Below are positions 54,703 to 63,855 of a stretch of DNA of 64,000 nt, one piece after another. The first letter of the stretch is position 1. Each line of letters opens with the position of its first letter. The notes beneath the pieces were generated by a model, which saw only the letters and a program-made list of their open reading frames with translations, did no database searches and was not told the DNA's origin. The DNA is taken from positions 1,071,001-1,135,000 of the forward strand of contig NZ_JAEKEL010000001.1 in the NCBI RefSeq assembly GCF_016651105.1, given 5' to 3'. Source of the stretch: Pseudomonas sp. TH15 (GTDB taxonomy: Bacteria > Pseudomonadota > Gammaproteobacteria > Pseudomonadales > Pseudomonadaceae). Made by a program: the position numbers and the translations under genes.

Positions 54703-54918
54703 TTAGCGCCAGAACGGCTTGCTCAGCTCTTCGTAGCGTTGTGCTTCGCTAATCCCGGCATCAGCCAGCAGACGCGAATCCAGACGAGCCAATTGATGGC
54801 GGCTGGTAATGCGGCGCTGCCACAACATCAGGTTGGCGATAACGCGAAGAGGCATGGAAGCCTGGGTTTTTGCAGCATTGTCTTCGAAGAACAGCTCGGA
54901 ACTGAGTGTACGTTCCAT
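54703..54918 (-). CDS. DUF1127 small protein, copy 2
   Basis: A 71-residue protein with a polar N-terminus and a helical C-terminal DUF1127 domain: LMLWQRRITSRHQLARLDSRLLADAGISEAQRYEELSKPFWR. It is a paralogue of copy 1, sharing the L-D-G-S-A—-E–KPFWR ending. I chose the ATG at 54918, as GGAAGG is correctly spaced from it and abuts the ATG three codons earlier. Confidence 0.83.
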   Translation of the reverse strand: MERTLSSELFFEDNAAKTQASMPLRVIANLMLWQRRITSRHQLARLDSRLLADAGISEAQRYEELSKPFWR

Positions 54919-55237
54919 GGTTGACATCCTTCCGCTTGTGGCGGGATTAGGTAGTGGTTTAACTGATGCCAATGATCCTCCTGTTTGGCCAGTCCCCCTA
55001 GATACAGTTCACTTGTATTGTGAGGGATCAATTAACTGTTTATAGGGGGTGTACTGGTCAAAATTGAGGCAACTGTACCTGTCGGCACCAATACAGTGCA
55101 ATATAGGTAAGTCGACTCGAAAATGCAGGGGATTTCGGTAGGAAAAGACCAGTACAGCAGTACAGTTTTCGACAGGATCGGGTGTTGCAAGAGCCAACTG
55201 ACGCAACTGTGTTTGCGTCAGCTGTGTTTTACGTCAA
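54919..55237. promoter_or_regulatory. Upstream region of DUF1127 copy 2 with GTACAG/CTGTAC motif array
   Basis: 319 bases without a gene. TGTACTGG at 55050, CTGTAC at 55073, and CAGTACAG twice in direct tandem at 55150 and 55158 share one core. GTACTGGTC (55051–55059) and GACCAGTAC (55147–55155) form a long-range inverted repeat. Looser relatives are at 55001 (GATACAGTT) and 55087 (ACCAATACAG). Such spaced direct and inverted sites are typical of an operator for a dimeric regulator; I cannot name it. Confidence 0.55.
55198..55221 (-). terminator. Hairpin after the CoA hydrolase/transferase
   Basis: CTGACGCAA and TTGCGTCAG form a perfect 9-bp stem 17 bases beyond the stop at 55238. The T stretch after it is poor, so it is a weak candidate terminator. 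Confidence 0.45.
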
Positions 55238-56731
55238 TCAGACCACCAGCATCCGCCCGGTTTCTTCCAGGTTAATGTGCCAGCTCAGGGCATCGCGCAG
55301 GATGTGCGGGGTGTGCCCACCGAGCGCGCAGGCGGCGATGAAGTAGTCATTCAAGGCTTCGCGATAGTCCGGGTGAACACAGTTGTCGATAACCACCCGA
55401 GCCCGCTCACGAGGCGCCAGCCCGCGCAGGTCGGCCAGACCGATCTCGGTCACCAGGATGTCGACGTCATGTTCGGTATGGTCGACGTGGCTGACCATCG
55501 GCACCACGCTGGAAATCGCACCGCCCTTGGCAATCGACTTGGTGACAAAGATCGACAGGTGCGCGTTGCGCGCGAAGTCACCCGAACCGCCGATGCCGTT
55601 CATCATCCGTGTACCACAGACGTGGGTGGAGTTGACGTTACCGTACAGGTCGAACTCCAGCGCCGTGTTGACGGCGATGATGCCCAGACGCCTAACCACT
55701 TCCGGGTGATTGGAGATTTCCTGGGGGCGCAGTACCAGCTTGTTCTTGTAATGCTCCAGGTTGCCGAACACATCGGCATTGCGCCGGGCCGACAAGGTGA
55801 TCGAACTGCCCGAGGCAAAGCTTAGCTTGCCGGCATCGATCAGGTCGAACGTCGAATCCTGCAACACTTCCGAATACATCGTCAGGTCTTCAAACGGCGA
55901 GTCGATCAGGCCACACATCACCGAGTTGGCGATGGTGCCGATCCCGGCCTGCAACGGGCCAAGCTTGTTGGTCATGCGCCCGGCAGCCACTTCCTGCGTG
56001 AAGAACTCGATCAAGTGATCGGCGATGGCCTGAGTTTCGGCGTCCGGTGGCAGTACAGTCGACGGCGAGTCGGATTGATTGGTGATCACGATTGCGACGA
56101 TCTTTTCCGGCGGGATCGGAATGGCGGTGCTGCCAATGCGATCGTCGACCTTCACCAGCGGAATGGGCGTGCGGGTCGGACGGTAGGTCGGGATATAGAT
56201 GTCGTGCAACCCTTCGAGATTCGGGTTGTGCGCCATGTTGATCTCGACGATGACGTGCTTCGCGAAAATCGCGAAGCTGGCCGAGTTACCCACCGACGTG
56301 GTCGGTACGATATGGCCTTGTTCCGTGATCGCCACGGCTTCAATCACCGCGATGTCCGGCAGCTTGAGTTGCTGGTTGCGCAGCATCTCCACGGTTTCCG
56401 ACAGGTGCTGGTCGATGAACATGACTTGGCCGGCGTTGATGGCCTTGCGCAGTGTGCTGTCGACCTGGAACGGCATGCGTCGCGACAGGACGCCGGCTTC
56501 GGTCAACTGCTTATCGAGGTCGTTGCCCAGGCTGGCGCCGGTCATCAAGGTGATTTTCAGCGGCGTGGTTTTGGCGCGTTCGGCCAGCGCGTGTGGCACA
56601 GCCTTGGCTTCGCCGGCGCGGGTGAAACCGCTCATGCCGACGGTCATGCCGTCCTGAATCAGAGCGGCAGCGTCAGCGGCGCTCATCACCTTATCCAACA
56701 ACGAAGGCAAGCGAATACGGTCACGGTACAT
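55238..56731 (-). CDS. Acetyl-CoA hydrolase/transferase family (succinate CoA-transferase type)
   Basis: A 497-residue CoA-transferase. Marks include GMTVGMSGFTRAGEAKAVPHALAER at the N-terminus, QAGIGTIANSVMCGLIDSPF in the middle and GIGGSGDFARNA near residue 395. The family moves CoA between acetyl- or propionyl-CoA and succinate; the PA5445 relative fits. Which acyl group is preferred cannot be read from sequence. It is monocistronic. Confidence 0.88.
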   Translation of the reverse strand: MYRDRIRLPSLLDKVMSAADAAALIQDGMTVGMSGFTRAGEAKAVPHALAERAKTTPLKITLMTGASLGNDLDKQLTEAGVLSRRMPFQVDSTLRKAINAGQVMFIDQHLSETVEMLRNQQLKLPDIAVIEAVAITEQGHIVPTTSVGNSASFAIFAKHVIVEINMAHNPNLEGLHDIYIPTYRPTRTPIPLVKVDDRIGSTAIPIPPEKIVAIVITNQSDSPSTVLPPDAETQAIADHLIEFFTQEVAAGRMTNKLGPLQAGIGTIANSVMCGLIDSPFEDLTMYSEVLQDSTFDLIDAGKLSFASGSSITLSARRNADVFGNLEHYKNKLVLRPQEISNHPEVVRRLGIIAVNTALEFDLYGNVNSTHVCGTRMMNGIGGSGDFARNAHLSIFVTKSIAKGGAISSVVPMVSHVDHTEHDVDILVTEIGLADLRGLAPRERARVVIDNCVHPDYREALNDYFIAACALGGHTPHILRDALSWHINLEETGRMLVV

Positions 56732-56855
56732 GGATTATTATCTCGGGCAACGGAAGCAAGGTACTCAGTCTAGTGATTTGAAAAAAATCCGTCCCGCTAC
56801 CATGGTCGAATGCCGAGCCCTGATTTAGAGCCTTTGGTCGGGTTTCACGGGGAAT

Positions 56856-56889
56856 AAAAAAACCCCAGCCTACTAAAGGCTGAGGTTTT
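56856..56889 (-). terminator. Terminator of the pnt operon
   Basis: On the minus strand AACCTCAGCCT pairs with AGGCTGGGGTT, followed by a run of seven T. It lies 23 bases beyond the pntB stop. Confidence 0.9.
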
Positions 56890-56911
56890 GGGTATTGCGC
56901 TGGCGCAGGTT

Positions 56912-58348
56912 TTACTCGACGGCTTTAACCATGTCCTCGATGACCTTCTTGGCGTCGCCGAAGACCATCATGGTTTTGTCGAGGTAGAACAGTTCGTTGT
57001 CCAGACCGGCATAGCCGCTGGCCATCGAGCGCTTGTTGACGATGATGGTCTTGGCTTTGAACGCTTCGAGAATCGGCATGCCGGCAATCGGCGATTTCGG
57101 ATCGTTCTTGGCGGCTGGGTTAACCACGTCGTTGGCGCCCAACACCAGCACCACGTCGGCCTGACCGAACTCGGAGTTGATGTCTTCCATCTCGAACACC
57201 TGGTCGTAAGGCACTTCGGCCTCGGCCAGCAACACGTTCATGTGGCCAGGCATCCGACCGGCAACCGGGTGGATCGCGTACTTCACGGTCACGCCGCGAT
57301 GGGTCAGCTTTTCGGTCAGCTCTTTCAGCGCATGTTGCGCCCGTGCAACCGCCAGGCCGTAGCCCGGAACGATGATCACGGTGTCAGCGTTGGTCAGCAG
57401 GAAGGTCGCGTCGTCAGCCGAACCGGATTTCACCGGGCGGGCTTCTTTCGAGCCAGCAGGGCCGGCTGCATCCGCCGTGTTGCCGAAACCGCCGAGCAGC
57501 ACATTAAAGAAGGAGCGGTTCATCGCCTTGCACATGATGTACGAGAGGATCGCACCGCTCGAGCCTACCAGCGAGCCGGCAATGATCAGCATCGAGTTGT
57601 TCAGCGAGAAGCCGATACCCGCCGCTGCCCAGCCGGAGTAGCTGTTGAGCATCGACACAACCACCGGCATGTCCGCGCCGCCAATCGGGATGATGATCAA
57701 CACGCCCAGCACGAAGGCCAGGGCCAGCATCAGCGCGAAGGCGTTGAGGTTGCCGGTCAGCATGAAGGTGATGCCAAGGGCCAGTGTCGCCAGGCCCAGC
57801 AGCAGGTTCAGCTTATGCTGGCCGCCAAACTGTACCGGTGCACCCTGGAACAGGCGGAACTTGTACTTGCCCGACAGCTTGCCAAAGGCGATCACCGAAC
57901 CGGAGAAGGTGATTGCACCGATGGCGGCGCCGAGGAATAGCTCCAGACGGTTACCGGCAGGAATCGAATCGCCCAGCTGTTTAACAATACCCAGCGATTG
58001 CGGCTCAACGACAGCAGCGATCGCAATGAACACCGCGGCCATGCCGATCATGCTGTGCATGAAGGCGACCAGTTCCGGCATCTTGGTCATTTCAACGCGC
58101 TTGGCCATGATCGAACCGGCGGTGCCGCCGACCAGCAGGCCGACGATAACGTAGCCGATGCCTGCAGTCGCGAGCTCAGCGCCCAGCTTATAGATGAGGC
58201 CGATAGTGGTGAGGATCGCCAGCCCCATGCCGAGCATGCCGTACACGTTGCCGCGTCGGGACGTGGTCGGGTGCGACAGGCCTTTAAGGGCCTGGATGAA
58301 GCAGATCGACGCGATCAAGTAGAGCGTCGTTACGAGGTTCATGCTCAT
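56912..58348 (-). CDS. pntB: NAD(P) transhydrogenase subunit beta
   Basis: A 478-residue membrane subunit with about nine spans and a C-terminal NADP-binding domain (VIIVPGYGLAVARAQHAL, then VLVLGANDVVNPAAKNDP and VNKRSMASGYAG). It couples proton movement to hydride transfer between NADH and NADP. Its ATG overlaps the pntAb stop (TAATG). Confidence 0.96.
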   Translation of the reverse strand: MSMNLVTTLYLIASICFIQALKGLSHPTTSRRGNVYGMLGMGLAILTTIGLIYKLGAELATAGIGYVIVGLLVGGTAGSIMAKRVEMTKMPELVAFMHSMIGMAAVFIAIAAVVEPQSLGIVKQLGDSIPAGNRLELFLGAAIGAITFSGSVIAFGKLSGKYKFRLFQGAPVQFGGQHKLNLLLGLATLALGITFMLTGNLNAFALMLALAFVLGVLIIIPIGGADMPVVVSMLNSYSGWAAAGIGFSLNNSMLIIAGSLVGSSGAILSYIMCKAMNRSFFNVLLGGFGNTADAAGPAGSKEARPVKSGSADDATFLLTNADTVIIVPGYGLAVARAQHALKELTEKLTHRGVTVKYAIHPVAGRMPGHMNVLLAEAEVPYDQVFEMEDINSEFGQADVVLVLGANDVVNPAAKNDPKSPIAGMPILEAFKAKTIIVNKRSMASGYAGLDNELFYLDKTMMVFGDAKKVIEDMVKAVE

Positions 58349-58671
58349 TACTTGGGCGCCTCTTCTTTTACGACTTTCGGGGCTTTTTTCTTGAACATCT
58401 CAAGCATTCTGCGGGTGACCAGGAAGCCACCAAACACGTTCACTGCGGCCAGTGCCACGGCCAGGGTGCCCATGGTCTTGCCCAGTGGTGTCACGGTCAA
58501 AGCCGCCGCCAGCATGGCGCCGACGATCACGATCGCGGAGATTGCGTTGGTCACCGCCATCAACGGCGTGTGCAGTGCAGGTGTTACGTTCCAGACCACG
58601 TGATAACCGACATAAATCGCCAGCACGAAGATGATCAGGTTGTAGATACCGGGGGAGATAAGCTCTTCCAT
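58348..58671 (-). CDS. pntAb: NAD(P) transhydrogenase subunit alpha, part 2
   Basis: A 107-residue membrane protein with three spans ([53 protein letters not shown]). In many proteobacteria the alpha subunit is split into this membrane part and a soluble part, as here. It overlaps pntB by one base and is 15 bases from pntAa. Confidence 0.95.
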   Translation of the reverse strand: MEELISPGIYNLIIFVLAIYVGYHVVWNVTPALHTPLMAVTNAISAIVIVGAMLAAALTVTPLGKTMGTLAVALAAVNVFGGFLVTRRMLEMFKKKAPKVVKEEAPK

Positions 58672-58686
58672 CGTCTGAATCCCTGC

Positions 58687-59808
58687 TTAGGCGTTTTTGC
58701 GGATGACTTGGCCGTCGCGGCACATCAGGCACGCGGCGACGATGTCGTCTTCTAGGTTCACTTCGAACTGGCCTTCTTTGTTGAAGACCAGCTTCAGGAA
58801 GTCCAGCAGGTTGCGGGCGTACAAGGCCGAAGCGTCTGCCGCGACTTCACCGGCCAGATTGGTCGGGCCACAAATGGTCACGCCATTCGCAACGACCACC
58901 TGATCGGCCACGGTCAGCGGGCAGTTGCCGCCCTGGGCTGCGGCAAGGTCGATGACCACCGAGCCTGGCTTCATCTGCGCCACGGTTTCGGCACTCAATA
59001 GCGTCGGTGCCTTGCGGCCTGGGATCAGTGCGGTGGTAATGACAATGTCAGCCTGCTTGGCGCGTTCGTGCACGGCCAGGGCCTGGCGCTGCATCCAGCT
59101 CGCTGGCATTGGTCGTGCGTAACCGCCAACACCGACGGCGCATTCGCGCTCTTCATCGGTCTCGTAAGGTACGTCGACGAACTTGGCGCCGAGGGATTCG
59201 ATCTGCTCTTTTACCGCAGGACGCACGTCAGACGCTTCGATCACCGCACCCAGACGTTTCGCCGTGGCGATTGCCTGCAAACCCGCCACACCTGCACCGA
59301 GGATCAGCACGCGCGCTGCTTTCACAGTGCCCGCGGCGGTCATCAACATCGGCATGAAGCGTGGGTAGTAGTGAGCGGCGAGCAGTACGGATTTGTAACC
59401 GGCGATGTTCGCTTGAGAGGACAGCACGTCCAGGCTCTGGGCGCGAGAGGTGCGTGGCGCGGCTTCCAGCGCGAACGCGGTAATGCCGCACTCGGCTAGC
59501 TTGGCGATGATTTCATTGCTGAGCGGGTTGAGCATGCCCACCACAACGGTGCCGCTCTTGATCAGAGTCAGCTCGCTGTCGCTGGGCGCGACCACCTTCA
59601 AAATCAGCTCGGCACCAAACGCGTCGTTGGCGCTGCCAATGGTTGCGCCTGCCGCTTCATAGGCACTGTCGACAACACTGGCTTTTACCCCGGCGCCGCT
59701 TTGTACAGTGACCTTATGGCCCTGGCCGATCAGCTTTTTGATGGTTTCCGGGGTTGCAGCAACCCGTGTTTCACCCGTCTGGGTTTCGAGAGGAACACCA
59801 ATGTGCAC
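58687..59808 (-). CDS. pntAa: NAD(P) transhydrogenase subunit alpha, part 1 (NAD-binding)
   Basis: A 373-residue soluble domain like alanine dehydrogenase, holding NAD: ETRVAATPETIKKLIGQGH, then VLILGAGVAGLQAIATAKRLGA with the Rossmann GAGVAG. I chose the GTG at 59808 (HIGVPLETQ), with AGGAG seven bases before it. It heads the three-gene pnt operon. Confidence 0.94.
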   Translation of the reverse strand: MHIGVPLETQTGETRVAATPETIKKLIGQGHKVTVQSGAGVKASVVDSAYEAAGATIGSANDAFGAELILKVVAPSDSELTLIKSGTVVVGMLNPLSNEIIAKLAECGITAFALEAAPRTSRAQSLDVLSSQANIAGYKSVLLAAHYYPRFMPMLMTAAGTVKAARVLILGAGVAGLQAIATAKRLGAVIEASDVRPAVKEQIESLGAKFVDVPYETDEERECAVGVGGYARPMPASWMQRQALAVHERAKQADIVITTALIPGRKAPTLLSAETVAQMKPGSVVIDLAAAQGGNCPLTVADQVVVANGVTICGPTNLAGEVAADASALYARNLLDFLKLVFNKEGQFEVNLEDDIVAACLMCRDGQVIRKNA

Positions 59809-60242
59809 GTCAAATCTCCTGCGTGATCTTATTGAGTAAACCCAGGCACTTCGGATGGTGCGGCTGGGGCGGCCGATCAGCACGATCCCGCCAAATCAGG
59901 CGGGGCGCGGCATTTTGCAGGCGAACTTTGTGCCCTTCAAGGGATTATGACGGGTGACGGAAAATTAACTACAAGTCACCCCGTGACCGAATGTCGCAAC
60001 TAGCCGGGTCAATCCCTTGCAGGCCGTGCCTTGTAAGGATTCTGGTCGAAATTCAAGAATTTACATATCGGTGCGGTGAATGAGCTGCCATGGCATCGAA
60101 ATAGAGGCTCAAGGCCACGTCATCAGGCACTTGTGGGACGTTTGTACTGTTTGTCGGTACAGTCTATGAATATGCGACAAATACTTATATCTGTAGTGCT
60201 TTGGTTTTGCTGACTACGGGGTCAGTTAACGAGACATAGCCT
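59809..60242. other. Upstream region of pntAa and 3' flank of gcdR
   Basis: 434 bases without a gene. It must carry the pnt promoter. It has a paired motif near 60143–60162, described separately. I found no RNA gene or small reading frame with convincing features. Confidence 0.4.
60143..60162. promoter_or_regulatory. TGTACTG…GTACAG paired motif
   Basis: TGTACTGTTTGTCGGTACAG is an inverted TGTAC/GTACA pair with a nine-base spacer. It resembles the motifs before the DUF1127 genes. It lies about 335 bases upstream of pntAa and about 80 bases beyond the gcdR stop, so its target gene is unclear. Confidence 0.4.
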
Positions 60243-61142
60243 TTATCCTTCTAGGCTGTAGCTGTGGGCCTGATTCACCAGCCAATCCCGAAAAGCCCTT
60301 AAAGACGCCGATTCGACCTTTCGCTCAGGAATCATCAGGTAATAGGCCTTGATGCTCGACAGCGCTTGCGGATTGGCAATCACCAGGCGCTTCTCTGCCA
60401 GTTCACGCTGAATCAGGAACGGCGGAATCAGTGCAATCCCCATATCGTGCATGGCCGCCTGGGCGAGCATGGAGAATAGCTCGTAACGCGGGCCTGTCAT
60501 GTCGCGGGGGATATTCAGGCTCTGGGAGTTGAACCATTGGCGCCAGGCGTAGGGGCGGGTGGTCTGTTGCAGTAGCGGTAGTTCCGCGATTTCAGCGGGT
60601 GTCAGGTTGGTCTTCTTGCCCAGTAGGGCTGGGCTGCACACCGGCATCGGATTCTCTCCCATCAGCCTGTGGGATTCGGTACCCGACCAGTCCGCGTCGC
60701 CGAAGTAGATCGCGGCATCGAACTCGGTGTCGGCAAACAAGAACGGACGTGTGCGGTTGGTGAGGTTAACCGTCACCTCCGGGTGCTTGTGCTGGAAGTC
60801 CTTGAGCCTTGGCAGCAACCATTGGGTGCCGAAGGTCGGCACCACCGCCAGTTCGATCACGTTCGCGCCTTGCTGGCCCATGACCGACAAGGTGTCCCGT
60901 TCAACGGCATCGAGTTGGGTGGCCACACGACGGCTGTAGGAAAGCCCGGCTTCTGTCAGCTTCACTCCGCGCCGAGAGCGTCGGAACAGTTCGACACTGA
61001 GGAATTCCTCGAGGCTGGCGATCTGTCGGCAAATCGCTCCCTGGGTGAGTGAAAGTTCCTGGGCTGCCTTGGTAAAGCTCTCGTGGCGCGCTGCCGCTTC
61101 GAAGCTGATCAGGGCGGTGGTGCTGGGGATTTTTCTGCGCAT
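60243..61142 (-). CDS. gcdR: LysR-family regulator of glutarate catabolism (GcdR)
   Basis: A 299-residue LysR protein of the GcvA-like group. The helix-turn-helix includes FTKAAQELSLTQGAICRQIASLEEFLSVELFRR, and the effector domain includes NVIELAVVPTFGTQWLLPRLKDFQ. It is divergent from gcdH; in P. putida this gene activates glutaryl-CoA dehydrogenase expression. I chose the ATG at 61142 (MRRKIPSTTA) with GAGG upstream; the open frame ten codons earlier is unlikely. Confidence 0.88.
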   Translation of the reverse strand: MRRKIPSTTALISFEAAARHESFTKAAQELSLTQGAICRQIASLEEFLSVELFRRSRRGVKLTEAGLSYSRRVATQLDAVERDTLSVMGQQGANVIELAVVPTFGTQWLLPRLKDFQHKHPEVTVNLTNRTRPFLFADTEFDAAIYFGDADWSGTESHRLMGENPMPVCSPALLGKKTNLTPAEIAELPLLQQTTRPYAWRQWFNSQSLNIPRDMTGPRYELFSMLAQAAMHDMGIALIPPFLIQRELAEKRLVIANPQALSSIKAYYLMIPERKVESASLRAFRDWLVNQAHSYSLEG

Positions 61143-61299
61143 GTACGTGAACCTCACTAATACGTCGCACAAATGACCTTTGGCGATGCTTCGGAGTGAG
61201 AAATTAGCACAACAGTATGCGAAATCCTCGTTTGCCGGAATGCCGCACCGGGCCTAGGATCAACCCACGTTATTTGACCCGATTCGAGAGGACTCACTC

Positions 61300-62481
61300 A
61301 TGGGCGGTAAAGCTAGCTTCAACTGGATCGATCCCCTGCTGCTGGATCAACAGCTCACCGAAGAAGAACGCATGATCCGCGACACCGCCGAGCAGTTCGC
61401 TCAGCAGAAGCTCGCACCGCGTGTTCTGGAAGCTTTCCGCCATGAGAAGACCGACATCGCGATCTTCCGTGAGATGGGCGAAGTGGGCTTGTTGGGTGCG
61501 ACCATTCCCGAGGAATACGGTGGCAGCGGCCTGAACTACGTCAGCTATGGCCTGATCGCTCGTGAAGTCGAGCGGGTTGACTCCGGTTATCGCTCGATGA
61601 TGAGCGTGCAGTCCTCACTGGTCATGGTGCCGATCAATGAGTTCGGTACTGAAGCGCAAAAGCAGAAGTATCTGCCGAAACTCGCTTCCGGCGAGTGGAT
61701 CGGGTGCTTCGGGCTGACAGAGCCTGACCACGGTTCCGACCCGGGCGCGATGATTACTCGTGCACGCAAAGTGGAAGGCGGCTACAGCCTGACCGGCAGC
61801 AAGATGTGGATCACCAACAGCCCCATCGCCGATGTGTTCGTGGTCTGGGGCAAGGATGATGCCGGTGACATTCGTGGCTTCGTACTGGAAAAGGGTTGGA
61901 AAGGCCTGAGCGCTCCGGCGATTCACGGCAAGGTCGGCCTGCGTGCGTCCATCACCGGCGAAATCGTCATGGACAACGTGTTTGTTCCTGAAGAGAACAT
62001 CTTCCCGGATGTCCGTGGTCTGAAAGGCCCTTTTACCTGCCTCAACTCCGCGCGTTATGGCATCTCCTGGGGTGCACTGGGCGCCGCCGAATTCTGCTGG
62101 CACACCGCTCGCCAGTACACCCTGGATCGTCAGCAGTTCGGCCGCCCATTGGCAGCTACTCAGTTGATCCAGAAAAAACTGGCTGACATGCAGACTGAAA
62201 TCACCCTGGCGCTGCAAGGTTGCTTGCGTCTGGGTCGTATGAAAGACGAAGGCACTGCTGCGGTCGAGATCACTTCGATGATGAAGCGCAACTCCTGCGG
62301 TAAATCCCTGGATATCGCGCGCATGGCTCGCGACATGCTGGGTGGCAATGGTATTTCCGATGAGTTCGGTGTCGCTCGCCACCTGGTCAACCTGGAAGTC
62401 GTGAATACCTATGAAGGTACGCATGACGTCCACGCGCTGATCCTTGGTCGCGCGCAGACCGGTATCCAGGCGTTCTATTAA
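61300..62481 (+). CDS. gcdH: Glutaryl-CoA dehydrogenase
   Basis: A 393-residue acyl-CoA dehydrogenase that oxidises and decarboxylates glutaryl-CoA to crotonyl-CoA in lysine and glutarate breakdown. The FAD/substrate loop [17 protein letters not shown] and [15 protein letters not shown] are visible. The catalytic Glu lies in [16 protein letters not shown]. It heads a two-gene operon with gcdG, 13 bases apart. Confidence 0.95.
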   Translation: MGGKASFNWIDPLLLDQQLTEEERMIRDTAEQFAQQKLAPRVLEAFRHEKTDIAIFREMGEVGLLGATIPEEYGGSGLNYVSYGLIAREVERVDSGYRSMMSVQSSLVMVPINEFGTEAQKQKYLPKLASGEWIGCFGLTEPDHGSDPGAMITRARKVEGGYSLTGSKMWITNSPIADVFVVWGKDDAGDIRGFVLEKGWKGLSAPAIHGKVGLRASITGEIVMDNVFVPEENIFPDVRGLKGPFTCLNSARYGISWGALGAAEFCWHTARQYTLDRQQFGRPLAATQLIQKKLADMQTEITLALQGCLRLGRMKDEGTAAVEITSMMKRNSCGKSLDIARMARDMLGGNGISDEFGVARHLVNLEVVNTYEGTHDVHALILGRAQTGIQAFY

Positions 62482-62494
62482 TAGGAGAACGGCC

Positions 62495-63715
62495 ATGGGC
62501 GCGCTTTCGCATCTACGGGTACTGGATTTATCGCGGGTGCTGGCCGGGCCTTGGTCCGGGCAGATCCTGGCGGACCTTGGCGCTGAAGTGATCAAGGTCG
62601 AGCGCCCGGGCAATGGCGATGACACGCGCGCCTGGGGGCCTCCGTTCCTTAAAGACGCCTATGGCGAGAACACCAGCGAGGCCGCTTACTACCTGTCGGC
62701 CAATCGCAACAAACAATCGGTGACCATCGACTTCACCCGACCTGAAGGGCAGAAGCTCGTACGTGATCTGGCGGCGAAGTCGGACATTCTGATCGAGAAC
62801 TTCAAGGTCGGTGGTCTGGCGGCTTATGGTCTGGACTATGAGTCGCTCAAGGCGATCAATCCGAATCTGATCTATTGCTCGATTACCGGGTTCGGTCAGA
62901 CAGGGCCTTACGCCAAGCGCGCGGGTTATGACTTCATGATCCAGGGGTTGGGCGGCTTGATGAGCCTCACCGGTCGACCTGAGGGTGATGAGGGCGCGGG
63001 GCCGGTGAAAGTCGGTGTAGCGCTGACCGACATTTTGACCGGGCTCTATTCGACGGTGGCGATATTGGCGGCGCTGGCGCATCGGGATCATGACGGTGGC
63101 GGGCAGCACATTGATATGGCGTTGCTGGATGTGCAGGTGGCTTGTCTGGCGAATCAGGCAATGAACTACCTGACTACTGGCAATGCGCCTAAGCGCTTGG
63201 GGAATGCTCATCCGAACATCGTGCCTTATCAGGACTTTCCTACGGCGGATGGCGATTTCATCCTCACGGTGGGTAACGACGGGCAGTTTCGCAAGTTTGC
63301 CAAGGTGGCAGGTCAGCCGCAGTGGGCGGATGATCCGCGCTTTGCCACCAACAAGCTGCGGGTGGCTAATCGGGCGGTACTGATTCCGTTGATCCGTCAG
63401 ACGACTGTATTCAAGACTACGACTGAGTGGGTGCTCCAGTTGGAGCAGGCGGGCGTGCCGTGTGGGCCGATCAATGATCTGGCCCAGGTGTTTGCTGATC
63501 CGCAGGTTCAGGCGCGTGGGTTGGCTATAGAGTTGCCTCACGCATTGGCCGGGATGGTGCCTCAGGTTGCGAGTCCGATTCGCTTGTCCGAGACCCCGGT
63601 GGAATACCGTAATGCGCCTCCTCTATTAGGGGAGCATACGCTTGAGGTTCTGCAGCGGGTGTTGGGGTTGTCAGTTGGTGCCGTGGCTGCTTTCAAAGAG
63701 GCTGGGGTCCTTTGA
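62495..63715 (+). CDS. gcdG: Class III CoA-transferase (succinyl-CoA:glutarate type)
   Basis: A 406-residue CaiB/BaiF-family transferase. N-terminal LDLSRVLAGPWSGQILADLGAEVIKVERPGNGDDTR and the catalytic Asp in GGGQHIDMALLDVQ identify the family. It should load CoA onto glutarate to feed GcdH. I chose the ATG at 62495 for its AGGAG site. Next to gcdH the function is well supported. Confidence 0.92.
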   Translation: MGALSHLRVLDLSRVLAGPWSGQILADLGAEVIKVERPGNGDDTRAWGPPFLKDAYGENTSEAAYYLSANRNKQSVTIDFTRPEGQKLVRDLAAKSDILIENFKVGGLAAYGLDYESLKAINPNLIYCSITGFGQTGPYAKRAGYDFMIQGLGGLMSLTGRPEGDEGAGPVKVGVALTDILTGLYSTVAILAALAHRDHDGGGQHIDMALLDVQVACLANQAMNYLTTGNAPKRLGNAHPNIVPYQDFPTADGDFILTVGNDGQFRKFAKVAGQPQWADDPRFATNKLRVANRAVLIPLIRQTTVFKTTTEWVLQLEQAGVPCGPINDLAQVFADPQVQARGLAIELPHALAGMVPQVASPIRLSETPVEYRNAPPLLGEHTLEVLQRVLGLSVGAVAAFKEAGVL

Positions 63716-63720
63716 GAGAT

Positions 63721-63764
63721 CCTTCTATATAGAAGGCGTTGTTTTGCTCTCCTATATAGAAGGA
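63721..63764. repeat. Twin palindromes with core CTATATAGAAGG
   Basis: CCTTCTATATAGAAGG (63721–63736) is a perfect 16-bp palindrome, and TCCTATATAGAAGGA (63750–63764) repeats its right 12 bases. They lie just after the gcdG stop and about 60–100 bases before the presumed stable-RNA promoter. They may be operator sites or weak terminators. Confidence 0.6.
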
Positions 63765-63819
63765 ATCGTGCGGTTTTCCAGCTTTCAGCAAGTTATTGAT
63801 AGAAAAGCTAAATCAGGGC

Positions 63820-63855
63820 TTGACGGCAGATTCTGGAAGTCTATAATTCGCCCCA
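63820..63855 (+). promoter_or_regulatory. Strong sigma-70 promoter, probably of an rRNA operon
   Basis: TTGACG (63820–63825), a 16-base spacer, TATAAT (63842–63847) and a GC-rich discriminator TCGCCCC form a textbook stable-RNA promoter. An AT-rich stretch before it could be an UP element. The 145 bases that follow look like an rRNA leader and encode no protein, so a 16S rRNA gene is expected just beyond the window. Confidence 0.65.
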
